A stretch of 64,000 nucleotides of DNA from DTPU01 sp963827855 (GCA_963827855.1 CAWHBY010000004.1:750337-814336); one strand, 5' to 3'. Positions 8,474 through 18,916 are shown, counted from the first letter of the stretch. The notes: generated from the sequence alone by a model not told the origin. Translations and numbers: made by a program.

Positions 8474-10135
8474 CTACTTCTTGGGTAGTATGATCACCTG
8501 GAAGCCGATGTCCTCCGACCAGAGGAACTCGCCCGGCGGTTGGATGTCACCCGTGACTGTGACGTTGGACATCTTCGCCTCAGCGGTCAAGGAGCTCGCG
8601 TGTGAGGTTACGGCCAGGCCGATGTACGCCGCCTTGTTCATTTGGACCTTCGGCTCAGCGGTCCAGGTCCTTGCTCCTGGCGTGAACGAATCGGTGCCCT
8701 CCAGATCCTTCCACTTGCGGCCGTCCCTGGAATGTTGAGCCCTGAAGGTGTCGCCCTCACGAATGAGCCTGACCCAGTGCGGTAGCGTTATGGCATTGGG
8801 ATCCGTATGCACACTGACCGGAATCTGACCTGCCGATGATCGGTACTCAAGGCACACCCGAAGAGTGGGTGTTATGAAGACCGCCGCGTATTCCGAATCT
8901 GAGCCAAGCGTATTGCGGATCATCACCCCGGCCTTGGTCAACGGATCAACAGGTTCGACACTCCCGATTCTCGCGGCGATGGAGCCGTCGCCAGTGAGTC
9001 TCTTGTGGGCAAAATGGAACTCGTCGGACTGGGTCCCGATATCCTTGCCGGCCCCAATGACGGTGTACGTATCGGTTGCTTTCTCATACTGGACCCTGCC
9101 CATAGAGGCACCACGTCGAATGGCCAAGGCCTTGACCATTCCTGCGTTCAGGTCCTTACTGAGGAAAGGCAGAAGCTGCGTCTCTGGGGAACTGGGTGGG
9201 CGGGTGTCATTGGAGTCCGCAGCCGTCATCTGACCGGCCTTGTCGGTTGGCCATACCATCGTCGCAAGGCCGATATCCTCAGACACCGTGAAGGGCCCGC
9301 TTGGGCTGACCAGGCCAGTGGATATCACTTTGGAGATCCGCGTCCCTGTGGTGCGACCTGCATCACACGACGTGATGGCCAAGCCCAGATGAACTGTTCC
9401 ATCCATGGGTATCTCGACCGGACCAGACCCGTTCGGCTCCTGGCTTCTCACCTCTTCCCATCGCATACCGTCAGCGGAGTGCTCTGCCGTGAATTGGCTC
9501 CCCCGATGCATCAGCCTCACCCAGTGGGGAAACTCAACGGCCTCCGCAGCCACGGTTCTCGCTGCCCCGGGTCCTCGTTGGGTCCTTCGCCACTCGAAGG
9601 TGATTGTGCCATCCGGCGTGACGAAGACCGATGCGTGTTCGGACGTCGGCTCCAACGTCTTGCGGATCATGACGCCCGTCTTTGCCCATCCGGTGGCGTT
9701 CTCGACGCTATCGATCCTGGCTGTGATGGAACCATCACCCTGTAGTGTCTTGTGGGCAAAGTGGAACTCATCCAAAATGTCCCAGATGTTCGTCCCAAAG
9801 CCCCGGACCGTGTAGGCGCCGGTCGTTTCGTCGTATTCGAGACTGCCCGCCAGACGGCCGGCATCTGCAGACCTCGCAGCTCCAAGCCTCGCCCGCCATT
9901 TCTTGGCATCCTCCGCTCTATCCAAGAGAACATAGAGCTGAACCAGGGTCTCCATGCTCTCGGTGGTCCCCGTGTTCCGCTCGTCAGAGACACGACCTCT
10001 GCAGGCCACAGATTCTGCCAGCGTCTGCTCGGCCTCGGCGTAGCGGCCTTGCAGCATGTAGACGTAGCCCAGCCAGCTTGCGAAGTCGGCCGTATAGGCA
10101 TTGTTTGGCCCCCGCGCACGCATCGACGACTGCAC
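8474..10135 (-). pseudogene. C-terminal part of the Ser/Thr kinase: TPRs and two extracellular beta-sandwich domains (after frameshift)
   Basis: The frame is open from 10186 down to 8474. Above the listed ATG it encodes GDYDEAERWLSRAV, a TPR helix pair that continues the TPR array of the kinase frame (10170-11945). After one more TPR come two related units of about 200 residues. Each has EFHFAHK, GDGSI-ARI, TKAGVMIR, HWVRL and a closing SEDIG, which resembles secreted DUF1349/concanavalin-like folds. The two frames join if about two bases are missing or one is extra in the GC run at 10177-10183. I read it as one kinase gene, 8474-11945, split by that shift. Confidence 0.7.
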
Positions 10136-10169
10136 GGCTCGGCTTAACCATCTCTCCGCCTCGTCATAA

Positions 10170-11945
10170 TCACCCTGGCGCGCAGACTAGGCCCATCCCG
10201 CCCATGGCCATTCCGGGCACTGGATGATCATGCCCGAAGACGCGGCGACCCGTGCTCAGCACATCCTGGAACAACCGCATGGCTGCGCCGTACTCGCCGA
10301 GCGCCATGTAGCTCCAAGCGAGCATTCTCTTCTTTCTTACTGTCCGCCCGTCTTCGTCGCCAAACTGGCGAGTGCTCTCGGAAACCGCTTGGAGGAGCAG
10401 AGTTCTAGCCTCACGGACACGGCCTGTCTGCTCAAGCGCCCAGGCAAGGTGCTGTTTGGTCTCGAGAGTCAAGGGGGCGTGCTCGCCAAGATCGCGACGG
10501 TAGAGCTCCAGCGCCCGCCGCAGGTGCCGAATGGCGGCTTCGTCCTGAATATTCACACAGATCGCTCCCAGCTTGCATCGAATCGCGGCCTCAATGAGAG
10601 GAGCTTCCTGGAACTTGCCTTCGAGGGCATGGCCAACTGCATCAAGTACTGAGATCTCTCCGCTGCCATCCCTGAATGCACCAAGGGCCGAAAGCACAGT
10701 GTCATTGAGGAAGCTGCTGACAACCTCCGACCGTTGCGCCTGGACCCGGGCCTTGACATACATCGTCAAGCTCACGACAGAGCCTATCACGATGGCGAGG
10801 CCCACAGCTAGAGCCGCGGTGACCAGCATCCGGTTCCTCCGGACGAACTTCTTGATCCTGTAGAACCTGCTGGGCGGACCCGCGATCAGGGGAATCCCGT
10901 CGAGGTAGTTCTGGATGTCCTGGGCTAGCTCTGAGGCGGATTGATACCGCTGCCCTCGCTCCTTGCGCATCGCCCTGATTGGAATCCACTCGAGTTCCCT
11001 GTGGAGATCCCTGGCCAGCGTTCGGACATCAATCCCGCGATTGGCCGCTATCTCCATGACCTTGTCGCCTAGGTTCACAAGGCGGGTGCTGGGTGTCTTG
11101 GGGTCCTGCTCGCGAACCAGCCTGCGAAGATGCTCCAGACCACCCTCCCGCAGGGTCTCCGATTCGAACGGCAGCACTCCTGCCAGCAATACGTAGAGCA
11201 GCACGCCCAGCGAGTACACGTCCGACCGAACGTCTGTGCCCTCGTCCGCCAGGTCAATCTGCTCAGGACTCATGTACTCCGGCGTGCCGATCAACTGGCC
11301 CTGCTGCGTCACCAGGGTCTGCTGGCTCAGGGGCTGGCTTATCGCACGGGCCACGCCGAAGTCGATCACCTTGGGAACCGGAACGCCGGCCTCTACGGCC
11401 ACGAGGATGTTGGAGGGCTTGATATCCCTGTGGATGATGCCTTTCTGGTGGGCATGGTGGACTGCACGGCACACCTGGGCAAAGAGCAGGAGCCTTTCTC
11501 GAAGACCCAGCCTGTTGCGGTCACAGTACTCCGTGATGGGCGGACCCTCTATGTACTCCATGGCAAAGTATGGCCGGCCAAGGTCCGTGGCCCCGGCATC
11601 ATAGACATGGGCTATGTGCGGGTGATCCAGTAGGGCCAGGGCCTGACGCTCGGCCTCAAACCTGGCGATCACGCGGCGAGAATCCATGCCCGGCTTGATG
11701 ACCTTGAGGGCCACGCGCCTCTTGATCGGGTGTTCCTGCTCTGCCAGGTACACCACCCCCATGCCCCCTTCCCCGAGGACTTGGAGCAGCCTGTATCTGC
11801 CGATTCGGCTGCCCACGGTCTCCTTCACCGGGTCCCACGTGGCAAGGGGCCCGGCCTCCGCAGCCTCGCCTGGCCCATCGAGCCCCATGGCAAACAACTG
11901 CCGCAGTTGCTCGGGCTCAACACCGAATGACGTGTCCTTTTCCAT
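10170..11945 (-). CDS. Transmembrane Ser/Thr protein kinase (N-terminal part; frameshifted)
   Basis: This is a Hanks-type kinase: Gly loop LGEGGMGVVYLAEQ, VALKVIK lysine, IIHRDIKPSNIL catalytic loop, KVIDFGVARA metal loop, then GTPEYMSPEQ. A membrane helix (MLVTAALAVGLAIVIGSVVS) follows near residue 375, then TPRs that break off in GMGLVCAPG when the frame hits a stop. In the intact protein the TPRs and the two sandwich domains (8474-10135) would lie outside the cytoplasm. The ECF sigma gene ends 20 bp upstream and reads the same way, a common planctomycete pairing in which the kinase probably controls the sigma factor. Confidence 0.9.
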   Translation of the reverse strand: MEKDTSFGVEPEQLRQLFAMGLDGPGEAAEAGPLATWDPVKETVGSRIGRYRLLQVLGEGGMGVVYLAEQEHPIKRRVALKVIKPGMDSRRVIARFEAERQALALLDHPHIAHVYDAGATDLGRPYFAMEYIEGPPITEYCDRNRLGLRERLLLFAQVCRAVHHAHQKGIIHRDIKPSNILVAVEAGVPVPKVIDFGVARAISQPLSQQTLVTQQGQLIGTPEYMSPEQIDLADEGTDVRSDVYSLGVLLYVLLAGVLPFESETLREGGLEHLRRLVREQDPKTPSTRLVNLGDKVMEIAANRGIDVRTLARDLHRELEWIPIRAMRKERGQRYQSASELAQDIQNYLDGIPLIAGPPSRFYRIKKFVRRNRMLVTAALAVGLAIVIGSVVSLTMYVKARVQAQRSEVVSSFLNDTVLSALGAFRDGSGEISVLDAVGHALEGKFQEAPLIEAAIRCKLGAICVNIQDEAAIRHLRRALELYRRDLGEHAPLTLETKQHLAWALEQTGRVREARTLLLQAVSESTRQFGDEDGRTVRKKRMLAWSYMALGEYGAAMRLFQDVLSTGRRVFGHDHPVPGMAMGGMGLVCAPG

Positions 11946-11965
11946 GGCACTGGTGTATCCCGGAA

Positions 11966-12793
11966 CTACCTGGAATCTTGCGCGAGTCCGGGCACAAAAC
12001 GCAGAATATCCGCCAATTCTTCGTCCACATGAGCATCAGCAGCCACCGTGGTCCGGACGTGCTCTCTCAGCGCAGAACGAAACCGCCTCTTGACCGTAAC
12101 GATCATGTTGGACGCCTGCTGTGGGTCGTCGATCCCATGCCTTTGACAGACCTCGGCCAGAGACGACGCCGGGGTGCCGCACAGGATAGGCTGCACTATC
12201 CTCTCGTTGAAGACAAGCCAGTGCGTCTCCAACCCCTCGTCGCGGCACCCGAGGCGTACAGTGCTGAGGACCCGATCCATGAGGGCAGACATCCAGGCAT
12301 AGTGGTAGCTGTCCTCTGGGTCGGACTGTGCCACGGCTGACGGCACCGCCGGGGGATCGACTGCATCCAGGCGCACGAGTTTGTCCCTGGGGATCCGCTT
12401 GCCCGCTGACTGCTTGGCAAGCTCATTGGCGACGTACTGGTTCAGGGCATACAGCAGGAACGACCTGAACCGTCCCTTGCTTTGGTCGGCCCTCTGCACC
12501 AGATTGCGATTCAGGACAACCTCATGGAAGAAGCCCTGGGTCAGGTCCTTGGCCTGCTCGTTGTCGTAGCCCTTGCGGCGGACATAGCAGTAGACCGGCT
12601 TCCAATACCTCTCCAGGAGCAGACCGATCAAGGCCCTGTCCCTCGCGTCTCCTGCCTGGATGTGCCCGATCAAGGACCAGTGCGTGGTCAGGAACGTCTC
12701 GCACTCGCCCCCGATGGCTGTCCTGCCCTCTTTCCCCACTGCTCTTTCCTCCGGATCACCGATGAATGGCCGGCGAGCCCTACGGCCCAGCAC
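11966..12793 (-). CDS. ECF-type RNA polymerase sigma factor (planctomycete kinase-linked type)
   Basis: The 275-residue protein has sigma region 2 (YWKPVYCYVRRKGY, then DLTQGFFHEV and GRFRSFLLYALNQYVANE). Region 4 is less typical (SLAEVCQRHGID, then MIVTVKRRFRSALREHV). This wording matches planctomycete ECF sigma factors that lack a classical anti-sigma factor and sit beside Ser/Thr kinases. The first 25 or so residues look non-conserved, so a start nearer FLTTHWSLI is possible. It is the first gene of the pair with the kinase at 11945. Confidence 0.88.
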   Translation of the reverse strand: MLGRRARRPFIGDPEERAVGKEGRTAIGGECETFLTTHWSLIGHIQAGDARDRALIGLLLERYWKPVYCYVRRKGYDNEQAKDLTQGFFHEVVLNRNLVQRADQSKGRFRSFLLYALNQYVANELAKQSAGKRIPRDKLVRLDAVDPPAVPSAVAQSDPEDSYHYAWMSALMDRVLSTVRLGCRDEGLETHWLVFNERIVQPILCGTPASSLAEVCQRHGIDDPQQASNMIVTVKRRFRSALREHVRTTVAADAHVDEELADILRFVPGLAQDSR

Positions 12794-12955
12794 ACCAGAC
12801 GATCCCCTGTTGCATAGATTGTAGTGGTCAAATCTCGCAGTCTCAAGGGCTTAGCATCTATTCCGTAGCTGACTCCGAGATATTGCTCCATATTTTTTGC
12901 ATGTTCTGCGCAAGACCGCAGATTTCTGCGGGTTTAGGGGGTGAACACAGGGTTG

Positions 12956-12964
12956 TGCTATACT
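12956..12964 (+). promoter_or_regulatory. Extended -10 promoter for the secreted protein gene
   Basis: TGC directly precedes TATACT at 12959-12964, an extended -10 box, about 48 bp before the ATG at 13012. No good -35 is seen. The ECF sigma gene starts on the other strand 170 bp away. Confidence 0.45.
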
Positions 12965-13011
12965 GGTAGTCGAGAGTTCCTCCGCCCGCGAGGCAGAAGG
13001 GAAGGTGCAGC

Positions 13012-16000
13012 ATGGGTCGGTCTACCGATCGGACGATGTGGTACCTGTTGTTGGGATCCATGGTTGCGTTGGTGATTCACGCGTCAATCGCGAGTGCCGA
13101 CTTCACCTTCGGCGAGCCGGTGAACCTTGGGCCGAAGGTCAATAGTACGACTGAGGAGCTCAGCCCTTGTGTGTCGTGCGACGGCCTGGAACTCTATTTC
13201 GCCCCATATCGAGAGGGCGGGTCCGGTGGGTGTGACCTATGGGTCTCCACGCGTCGCTCGGTGGAGGATGACTGGGGCATGCCCAGAAACCTGGGTCCGC
13301 TTGTCAACAGCCCCTATTCGGACCTGAGCCCGTCCATCTCTGCGGATGGTCTCGAACTCTACTTCCACTCGAACGACCGACCAGGCGGCCTTGGGTTAGG
13401 GGACATATGGGTAGCAAGGCGCTCGACAAAGGATGCCCCCTGGGGCAAGCCGGAGAATCTCGGCCCACCGGTCAATAGCGCGGACTGGGACTACGCTCCA
13501 AGCCTTTCGTCCGATGGATTGTCCTTGTACTTTACATCTGGCACACGTCTAGCCGTGTCCAGACGCGATACGAAAGACAGTGCCTGGGAAGCACCTGTTT
13601 ATCTAAGCCCGGTGGTCAACAATTGGGAATGCCAGCAGGGGCCGTGGATCTCAAGCGATGGTCTTGTACTGGTGTATGCTGACAACGGGAATTGTACGCC
13701 CCGCCCCGGTGGTCTGGGCGGCACTGATATTTGGCTCACGAGACGCGCGACCCAGGAGGGTGACTGGGAACAGCCTGTGAATGTGGGGTCACCCGTCAAC
13801 ACGGAACTCAAGGAAAGCTGTCCGATGATCTCGCCGGACGGTTCTACACTCTACTTCGTCTCCACGCGACCGGGCGGGTTCGGAGGCCGGGACCTTTGGC
13901 AGGCACCCATCCTCCCGACATGCGACTTCAACGGCGACGGCAAGGTGGACGAAAGAGACCTCCAAATCATGAAGGAGCACTGGGGCGAGAACTATGCACG
14001 CTGCGACATCGGACCAATGCCGTGGGGTGACGGCGTTGTCGACGAGCGAGACCTCCAAGTCCTTACCCCCCATCTTGTCCGTCCGCTTCCGGGTGCTACG
14101 GATGTCCGTCGCGACATAATCCTTAGTTGGGTGCCGGTCGGGCCGGTTGAAGGACACGATGTCTATTTCGGTACGTCCTTCGAGGATGTCACCCGGGCCG
14201 ATCGGGCCAATCCCTTGGGTATCCTTGTCAGCCAGAGACAAAGCGGGACCACATATGATCCCGAAGGTCTGCTGGAGTATGGCCGAACCTACTCCTGGCG
14301 AGTGGATGAGATCACGGCTCCACCGGATTCCACGATCTCCAACGGTGACGTCCGGAGCTTCACAGTCGAGCCCTATGGCTATCCGGTCAAGCCCGTCCAG
14401 GCCATGGCATCTAGTGTCATGACCAGCGCGATGGGGCCTGAGAAGACGATCGACGGTTCTGGACTGGACGCCATAGACCAGCATTCGGTGTCTGCGTCGC
14501 ACATGTGGCTGAGCCAGAAGGGACAGTCCCCGATCTGGATACAGTATCAGTTTGATGCCATCTACAAACTGCATCAGATGTGGGTGTGGAACTCGAATCA
14601 GGCGGCTGAATCTGTGATTGGCTTTGGGGCCAAGGATGTGACGATCGAGACCTCCACGGACGGGACGACTTGGACGGCGCTATCTGGTCTGCCCGAGTTT
14701 GCCCAGGCCAGCGGTGAGCCAAACTACGTCCACAATACGACTGTGGACTTCAAAGGTGCTGCAGCCAGGTATGTTAGGCTGACGATCAACAGCAACTGGG
14801 CGGACGGAGCCAAACAGGCCGGTATGGCTGAGGTGCGTTTCTTTTACGTGCCGGCATTCGCGAGAGATCCCGAGCCCCCCTCAGGAGCTGCGGATCTGCC
14901 GCTGGGAACCGTCCTGAGCTGGAGACCGGGTCGAGACGTTGCCGCACATCGGGTCTACTTCGGCACAGACCGGCAGGCCGTGGTCAGCGGCACGGCGGCG
15001 GTCAACAGGGTCACCGGCAACAGTCTCGATCCAAGCCCCTTGGAGGTAGGCCGGACCTACTACTGGAGGGTCGATGAGGTCAATGAGGCCCAGACCCCGA
15101 GCGTCTGGGAAGGTGATGTGTGGAACTTCTCCATCAAAGAGTACGTGACCGTTGACGACTTCGAGCAGTATGACGACACATGCCACCGGATCTTCTTTGC
15201 CTGGGTGGATGGGTCTGGTCACTCCGGATCTACTGACTGCGGGATATCGCCCCTTGGCGGCAACGGCACCGGCTCCACGGTAGGGAACCTCTTTCCTCCG
15301 TTTGCCGAGCGTACGGTCGTCCACGGGGGCAGGCAGTCTATGCCTCTGCGATACGACAACACCGCTGGGGCGGGCGTGGCTGAGGTAGTACGCACCTTTG
15401 ACGTGTCCCAGGACTGGACCCTTGGTGGCGCCAAGACCCTGGTCCTGTTCCTGCACGGCGACCAGGCCAATGGAAGTGGCGAAGTGTACATGAAGATCAA
15501 CGGAGCTAGGGTGGCCTATACGGGCGCAGCCAATCCTACAACCGTGGGCCTGTGGAAGCAGTGGAGCATCGACCTGACCTCTGTGCCTAGCGTGGACCTC
15601 AAGGCCATCAAGACACTGGCGATCGGGGTATCCGGGACCGGCAAGGGGACCCTCTACGTCGACGACATTCGGCTGTATCGGTCTGCTCCGACAGTGTCGA
15701 CTCCGGCTGATCCCGGGACCGTGAGCCTGTCCGCCTGCTATGCATTTGAGGGCAATGCGAATGACCTCTCCGGCCACGGGCTCAACGGCACGCTTTGCGG
15801 CGATCCGCGATTCTGGGAGTCCGTCCCGGGCCTGGGCAGCGCCTTGTCCTTCAGCGGGGTCAGTGACTACGTGGATCTGCCGATTGGGCCATTGATCAAG
15901 ACGATGACCAATTGCACGCTCACTGCATGGGTGAGCTTTGCGCAGGGAGGATCCTGGACGCGGATCTTCGATTTTGGCACGGGCACAGACAGGTACATGT

Positions 16001-16353
16001 TCCTGACCCCGGCGGCTGGGAAGGCTGGGGTAATGCGGTTTGCCATCACCACTACCAGCGATGCGGGGGAATCTGTAGTGAACGCCCGCAGCACGCTGCC
16101 CTCTGGTTGGCACCACGTGGCAGTGGTGATCGATGGTGCATCGAAGATCTTGTATCTCTACCTGGACGGCGATCTTCTGGGCAGTGCCACCACCAATACG
16201 CTACCCAGGCACCTGGGCAAGACCACGCAGAACTGGCTGGGCCGGTCGCAATGGGCCGACGATGACTACTTCCAAGGCAAGCTCGACGACTTCCGCATCT
16301 ATAACCGCGCCCTGTCTGCAGATGAGGTCCGTTACCTGGTGGGCGATCGTTGA
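13012..16353 (+). CDS. Large secreted protein: PD40 propeller, dockerin-like, discoidin and LamG modules
   Basis: The 1113-residue protein begins with a signal peptide (VALVIHASIASA). Residues about 30-300 hold five or six PD40/WD40-like blades, each with an LSPSxSxDGLxLYF motif. A dockerin-like calcium pair follows (DFNGDGKVDERDLQ and GDGVVDERDLQ). After this come a fibronectin-like unit, an F5/8-type C (discoidin) domain (PVKPVQAMASS to MAEVRFFYVP), a second fibronectin-like unit, a VDDFEQY...LYVDDIRL module, and a LamG domain that ends at VGDR. It probably binds sugars outside the cell. A similar protein is encoded at 32342. A short gap with its own ribosome site leads to the next gene. 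Confidence 0.9.
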   Translation: MGRSTDRTMWYLLLGSMVALVIHASIASADFTFGEPVNLGPKVNSTTEELSPCVSCDGLELYFAPYREGGSGGCDLWVSTRRSVEDDWGMPRNLGPLVNSPYSDLSPSISADGLELYFHSNDRPGGLGLGDIWVARRSTKDAPWGKPENLGPPVNSADWDYAPSLSSDGLSLYFTSGTRLAVSRRDTKDSAWEAPVYLSPVVNNWECQQGPWISSDGLVLVYADNGNCTPRPGGLGGTDIWLTRRATQEGDWEQPVNVGSPVNTELKESCPMISPDGSTLYFVSTRPGGFGGRDLWQAPILPTCDFNGDGKVDERDLQIMKEHWGENYARCDIGPMPWGDGVVDERDLQVLTPHLVRPLPGATDVRRDIILSWVPVGPVEGHDVYFGTSFEDVTRADRANPLGILVSQRQSGTTYDPEGLLEYGRTYSWRVDEITAPPDSTISNGDVRSFTVEPYGYPVKPVQAMASSVMTSAMGPEKTIDGSGLDAIDQHSVSASHMWLSQKGQSPIWIQYQFDAIYKLHQMWVWNSNQAAESVIGFGAKDVTIETSTDGTTWTALSGLPEFAQASGEPNYVHNTTVDFKGAAARYVRLTINSNWADGAKQAGMAEVRFFYVPAFARDPEPPSGAADLPLGTVLSWRPGRDVAAHRVYFGTDRQAVVSGTAAVNRVTGNSLDPSPLEVGRTYYWRVDEVNEAQTPSVWEGDVWNFSIKEYVTVDDFEQYDDTCHRIFFAWVDGSGHSGSTDCGISPLGGNGTGSTVGNLFPPFAERTVVHGGRQSMPLRYDNTAGAGVAEVVRTFDVSQDWTLGGAKTLVLFLHGDQANGSGEVYMKINGARVAYTGAANPTTVGLWKQWSIDLTSVPSVDLKAIKTLAIGVSGTGKGTLYVDDIRLYRSAPTVSTPADPGTVSLSACYAFEGNANDLSGHGLNGTLCGDPRFWESVPGLGSALSFSGVSDYVDLPIGPLIKTMTNCTLTAWVSFAQGGSWTRIFDFGTGTDRYMFLTPAAGKAGVMRFAITTTSDAGESVVNARSTLPSGWHHVAVVIDGASKILYLYLDGDLLGSATTNTLPRHLGKTTQNWLGRSQWADDDYFQGKLDDFRIYNRALSADEVRYLVGDR

Positions 16354-16369
16354 CAATGGAGGTTTAGAA

Positions 16370-18394
16370 ATGAAGGCAACCACTGGTTCCCAAATCCGGC
16401 GTGCGATCCCTGTGCTCATTGCGGTGTGTCTTTATAGCCTGACTGCCTACGCCAAATACAGCGGCGGCACCGGGACGCCGAATGACCCCTACCAAATTGC
16501 CACAGCCGCTGATCTGATTGCCCTCGGCGAGACGCCCGGCGACTACAACAAGCACTTCATCCTGACGGCTGACATTGACCTGGACCCCAGTCTGCCAGGC
16601 CGCACGGTGTTCGCTGAGGCAGTCATTGCCCCGGCTGTTCCGACAAACACCAATCCCTACGTGCAGGGAACCTCTTTCGCCGGGGTCTTCGACGGCAAGG
16701 GCCACACGATCTCGAATCTGACGATCGAAGGTCAGAACTACCTGGGCCTGTTTGGCCTCGTGGGACTCGGGGCTGAGGTCAAGAACCTTGGGGTAGTGGA
16801 TGTCAACGTAATCGGTTCAGGCCATCCTATCGGCGGGCTGGTGGGGGACAACCTGGGTACGCTGACCTTCTGTCACAGTACCGGTGCCGTCACTGGGACG
16901 AGCACGCGGGGCGGTTCCATCGGCGGGCTGGTGGGGAACAGCATGAACTACCCGGCAACATTGACTCAGTGCTGCAGCGCCTGCGCCGTCACCGGCACGA
17001 CGGGGTGCGTCGGCGGGCTTGCCGGCTTTGGTGGTGGTACTATAACCCAGTGTTACACCACCGGTGCGGTCAGTGGCAACGGGGAGGTTGGCGGGCTGAT
17101 AGGGCTCAACTGCGCTGATCTGACGCGGTGCTTCAGCACCGGCTCTGTCAGTGGCAACTCCGGTGTCGGCGGGCTGGTCGGGTACAATGTCTACGGTCAT
17201 GTGAGCCAGTGCTACAGCACGGGTGGGGTCACTGGCAACTCCAGTGTCGGCGGGCTGGTGGGGCACAGCGGCAACTTCGGTGACGGTGTCGTCATCCAGT
17301 GCTACAGCACCGGTGCGGTTACTGGAAACTCCAATGTCGGTGGGCTGGTGGGAGGTAACAACGGCACTGTGACCCGGTGCTACAGCTCCGGCGCGGTCAG
17401 TGGGACAGCGGGTGTCGGCGGCTTGGTTGGGGTCAACGAGCGATACGGCAAGGTGAGCGGCTCTTTCTGGGACACGGACACCTCGGACTGGATCACCAGT
17501 GCGGGCGGTACGGGGCTCACCACGGCCCAGACGCAGAGGGCCCAGCCCATAGACCCGGCCGACGGTGCGTATGACGTGACTCAATCCACTATCCTGGGCT
17601 GGTTTCCTGCCTGGCAGAGGCCCGTCGGGCATGACGTGTACTTCGGCCCGGACAGGGATGCAGTGGCCAACGCAACACCTGAAAGCCGAGCAGTCTACCG
17701 TGGTAGACAGGCGGCAGACCTGACCACCTATGATCCCGGTCCATTGGGATTCGGCAAGACCTACTACTGGCGGATTGACGAGGTCAACGAAGCCGACCCC
17801 AACAGCCCATGGAAGGGTACTGTCTGGAGCTTCACTACGGCGGACTTCATTGTGGCCGTTGTGGACGACTTTGAGAGCTACACAGACAGGACGGGTGCGT
17901 GGCTACCCCTGGTATGGCTCGGAGGTTGGGGCACAGGCTCATGGGTGGGCAACTTCGATACACCGCTGGCTGAGCAGGTGATCGTGCATGGCGGCCGGCA
18001 GTCCATGCCGATGCTGTACTTCAATGACGCTGAGCCCTGGTATTCGGAGGCCGAGCGGACCTGGGAGACGCCGCAGAATTGGAGGATCAATGGCGCAGAG
18101 GCTTTGACGTTGTACTTCCGAGGCCAGGTGGAGAACAGCCGAGATCCGCTGTATCTGGCCATTGGGGACAGTGCCGAGAACGCCGCCGTGGTGGCCCACC
18201 CTGATCCCAACGCGGTGCTGACAACCACGTGGCGGAAGTGGCAGATCCCTCTGGCGGATCTGCGAACGGCAGGCGTGGACCCGGCGGCGATCAAGATGAT
18301 GGTTATTGGCGTCGGCGACCTCAATAGCCGGAAGCCCGGCGGCGCGGGCAAGATCTACATCGACGATATCCGGCTGACCAAGCGGAAGCCGTAG
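16370..18394 (+). CDS. Secreted GLUG-repeat protein with VDDFE module
   Basis: I place the start at ATG 16370, with GGAGG eight bases upstream. The frame stays open further up but overlaps the previous gene. The 674-residue product has a signal peptide (RAIPVLIAVCLYSLTAYA). About eight GLUG repeats follow (pattern CYSTGAVTGNSNVGGLVG), then a fibronectin-like unit (YDVTQSTILGWFPAW) and the C-terminal module VDDFESY ... HGGRQSMPMLY ... IYIDDIRL shared with the proteins at 13012 and 32342. GLUG repeats are typical of secreted peptidases and adhesins, but no peptidase motif is seen here. It is only 16 bp after its neighbour, so the two are probably co-transcribed. Confidence 0.88.
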   Translation: MKATTGSQIRRAIPVLIAVCLYSLTAYAKYSGGTGTPNDPYQIATAADLIALGETPGDYNKHFILTADIDLDPSLPGRTVFAEAVIAPAVPTNTNPYVQGTSFAGVFDGKGHTISNLTIEGQNYLGLFGLVGLGAEVKNLGVVDVNVIGSGHPIGGLVGDNLGTLTFCHSTGAVTGTSTRGGSIGGLVGNSMNYPATLTQCCSACAVTGTTGCVGGLAGFGGGTITQCYTTGAVSGNGEVGGLIGLNCADLTRCFSTGSVSGNSGVGGLVGYNVYGHVSQCYSTGGVTGNSSVGGLVGHSGNFGDGVVIQCYSTGAVTGNSNVGGLVGGNNGTVTRCYSSGAVSGTAGVGGLVGVNERYGKVSGSFWDTDTSDWITSAGGTGLTTAQTQRAQPIDPADGAYDVTQSTILGWFPAWQRPVGHDVYFGPDRDAVANATPESRAVYRGRQAADLTTYDPGPLGFGKTYYWRIDEVNEADPNSPWKGTVWSFTTADFIVAVVDDFESYTDRTGAWLPLVWLGGWGTGSWVGNFDTPLAEQVIVHGGRQSMPMLYFNDAEPWYSEAERTWETPQNWRINGAEALTLYFRGQVENSRDPLYLAIGDSAENAAVVAHPDPNAVLTTTWRKWQIPLADLRTAGVDPAAIKMMVIGVGDLNSRKPGGAGKIYIDDIRLTKRKP

Positions 18395-18916
18395 AGAGCT
18401 GGTGGATCGACCAGGCGCAAGACCTCCGCAAATGCCAAAAAGAAGATGAGGCATCTCGGCTGTTTCGACGCATTGGTGTCGCACTGCAAAGGCAGCCAGG
18501 ACCTGACCACAACGCCTCCAGCTCTTGGAGGAGAGTAAGCGTCGCGGTCCGGGGGACTGTCCCCTGTTTGACAGGATATAGATGCCCCCTTTCCTTCTTC
18601 GTCCTGGTCTATCCCACATTTTGGCCAACAAACCCTTGACATTGTCGCGATGGACTGTTGATAATAGGTCTGCTCTTCGTGGAAAAGGCGTGTGGCAGAC
18701 CCATAGGCGATGCTGACAGTTGTCTCGTGGTTCAGGCGTGGACCGCAGACATAGGAATGATCTGACCGTTCGTGTGGAGGACGTCAGCGAGGCGGAGACT
18801 TCAGGGGCTTTGCCCCGACGGAGCCCATCTCGCAACACCGGCCGTTTCGCGCTGTTTCTGGCGGGCTCGTACACGCGAGGGATGCAGACGGTCTGTATGC
18901 AGCAACGAGAGAGGGT
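18395..18916. other. Gene-free stretch with two palindromes and a promoter
   Basis: No supported gene. It holds a hairpin (CCTCCA/TGGAGG, 18515-18531), a perfect 13-base palindrome GGGGACTGTCCCC (18552-18564) like those in REP elements, and a promoter at 18636. The last 250 bases would be a long 5' leader. Confidence 0.6.
18636..18665 (+). promoter_or_regulatory. Sigma-70 type promoter
   Basis: TTGACA at 18636-18641, 18 bases, then GATAAT at 18660-18665. It reads toward the GspC/PilP-like gene and gives a predicted leader of about 245 nt. Confidence 0.6.

Noticed and set aside
18666..18916. Cyclic-di-GMP or other named riboswitch before the GspC/PilP-like gene
   Set aside because: The core bases of class I and II c-di-GMP aptamers were not found.
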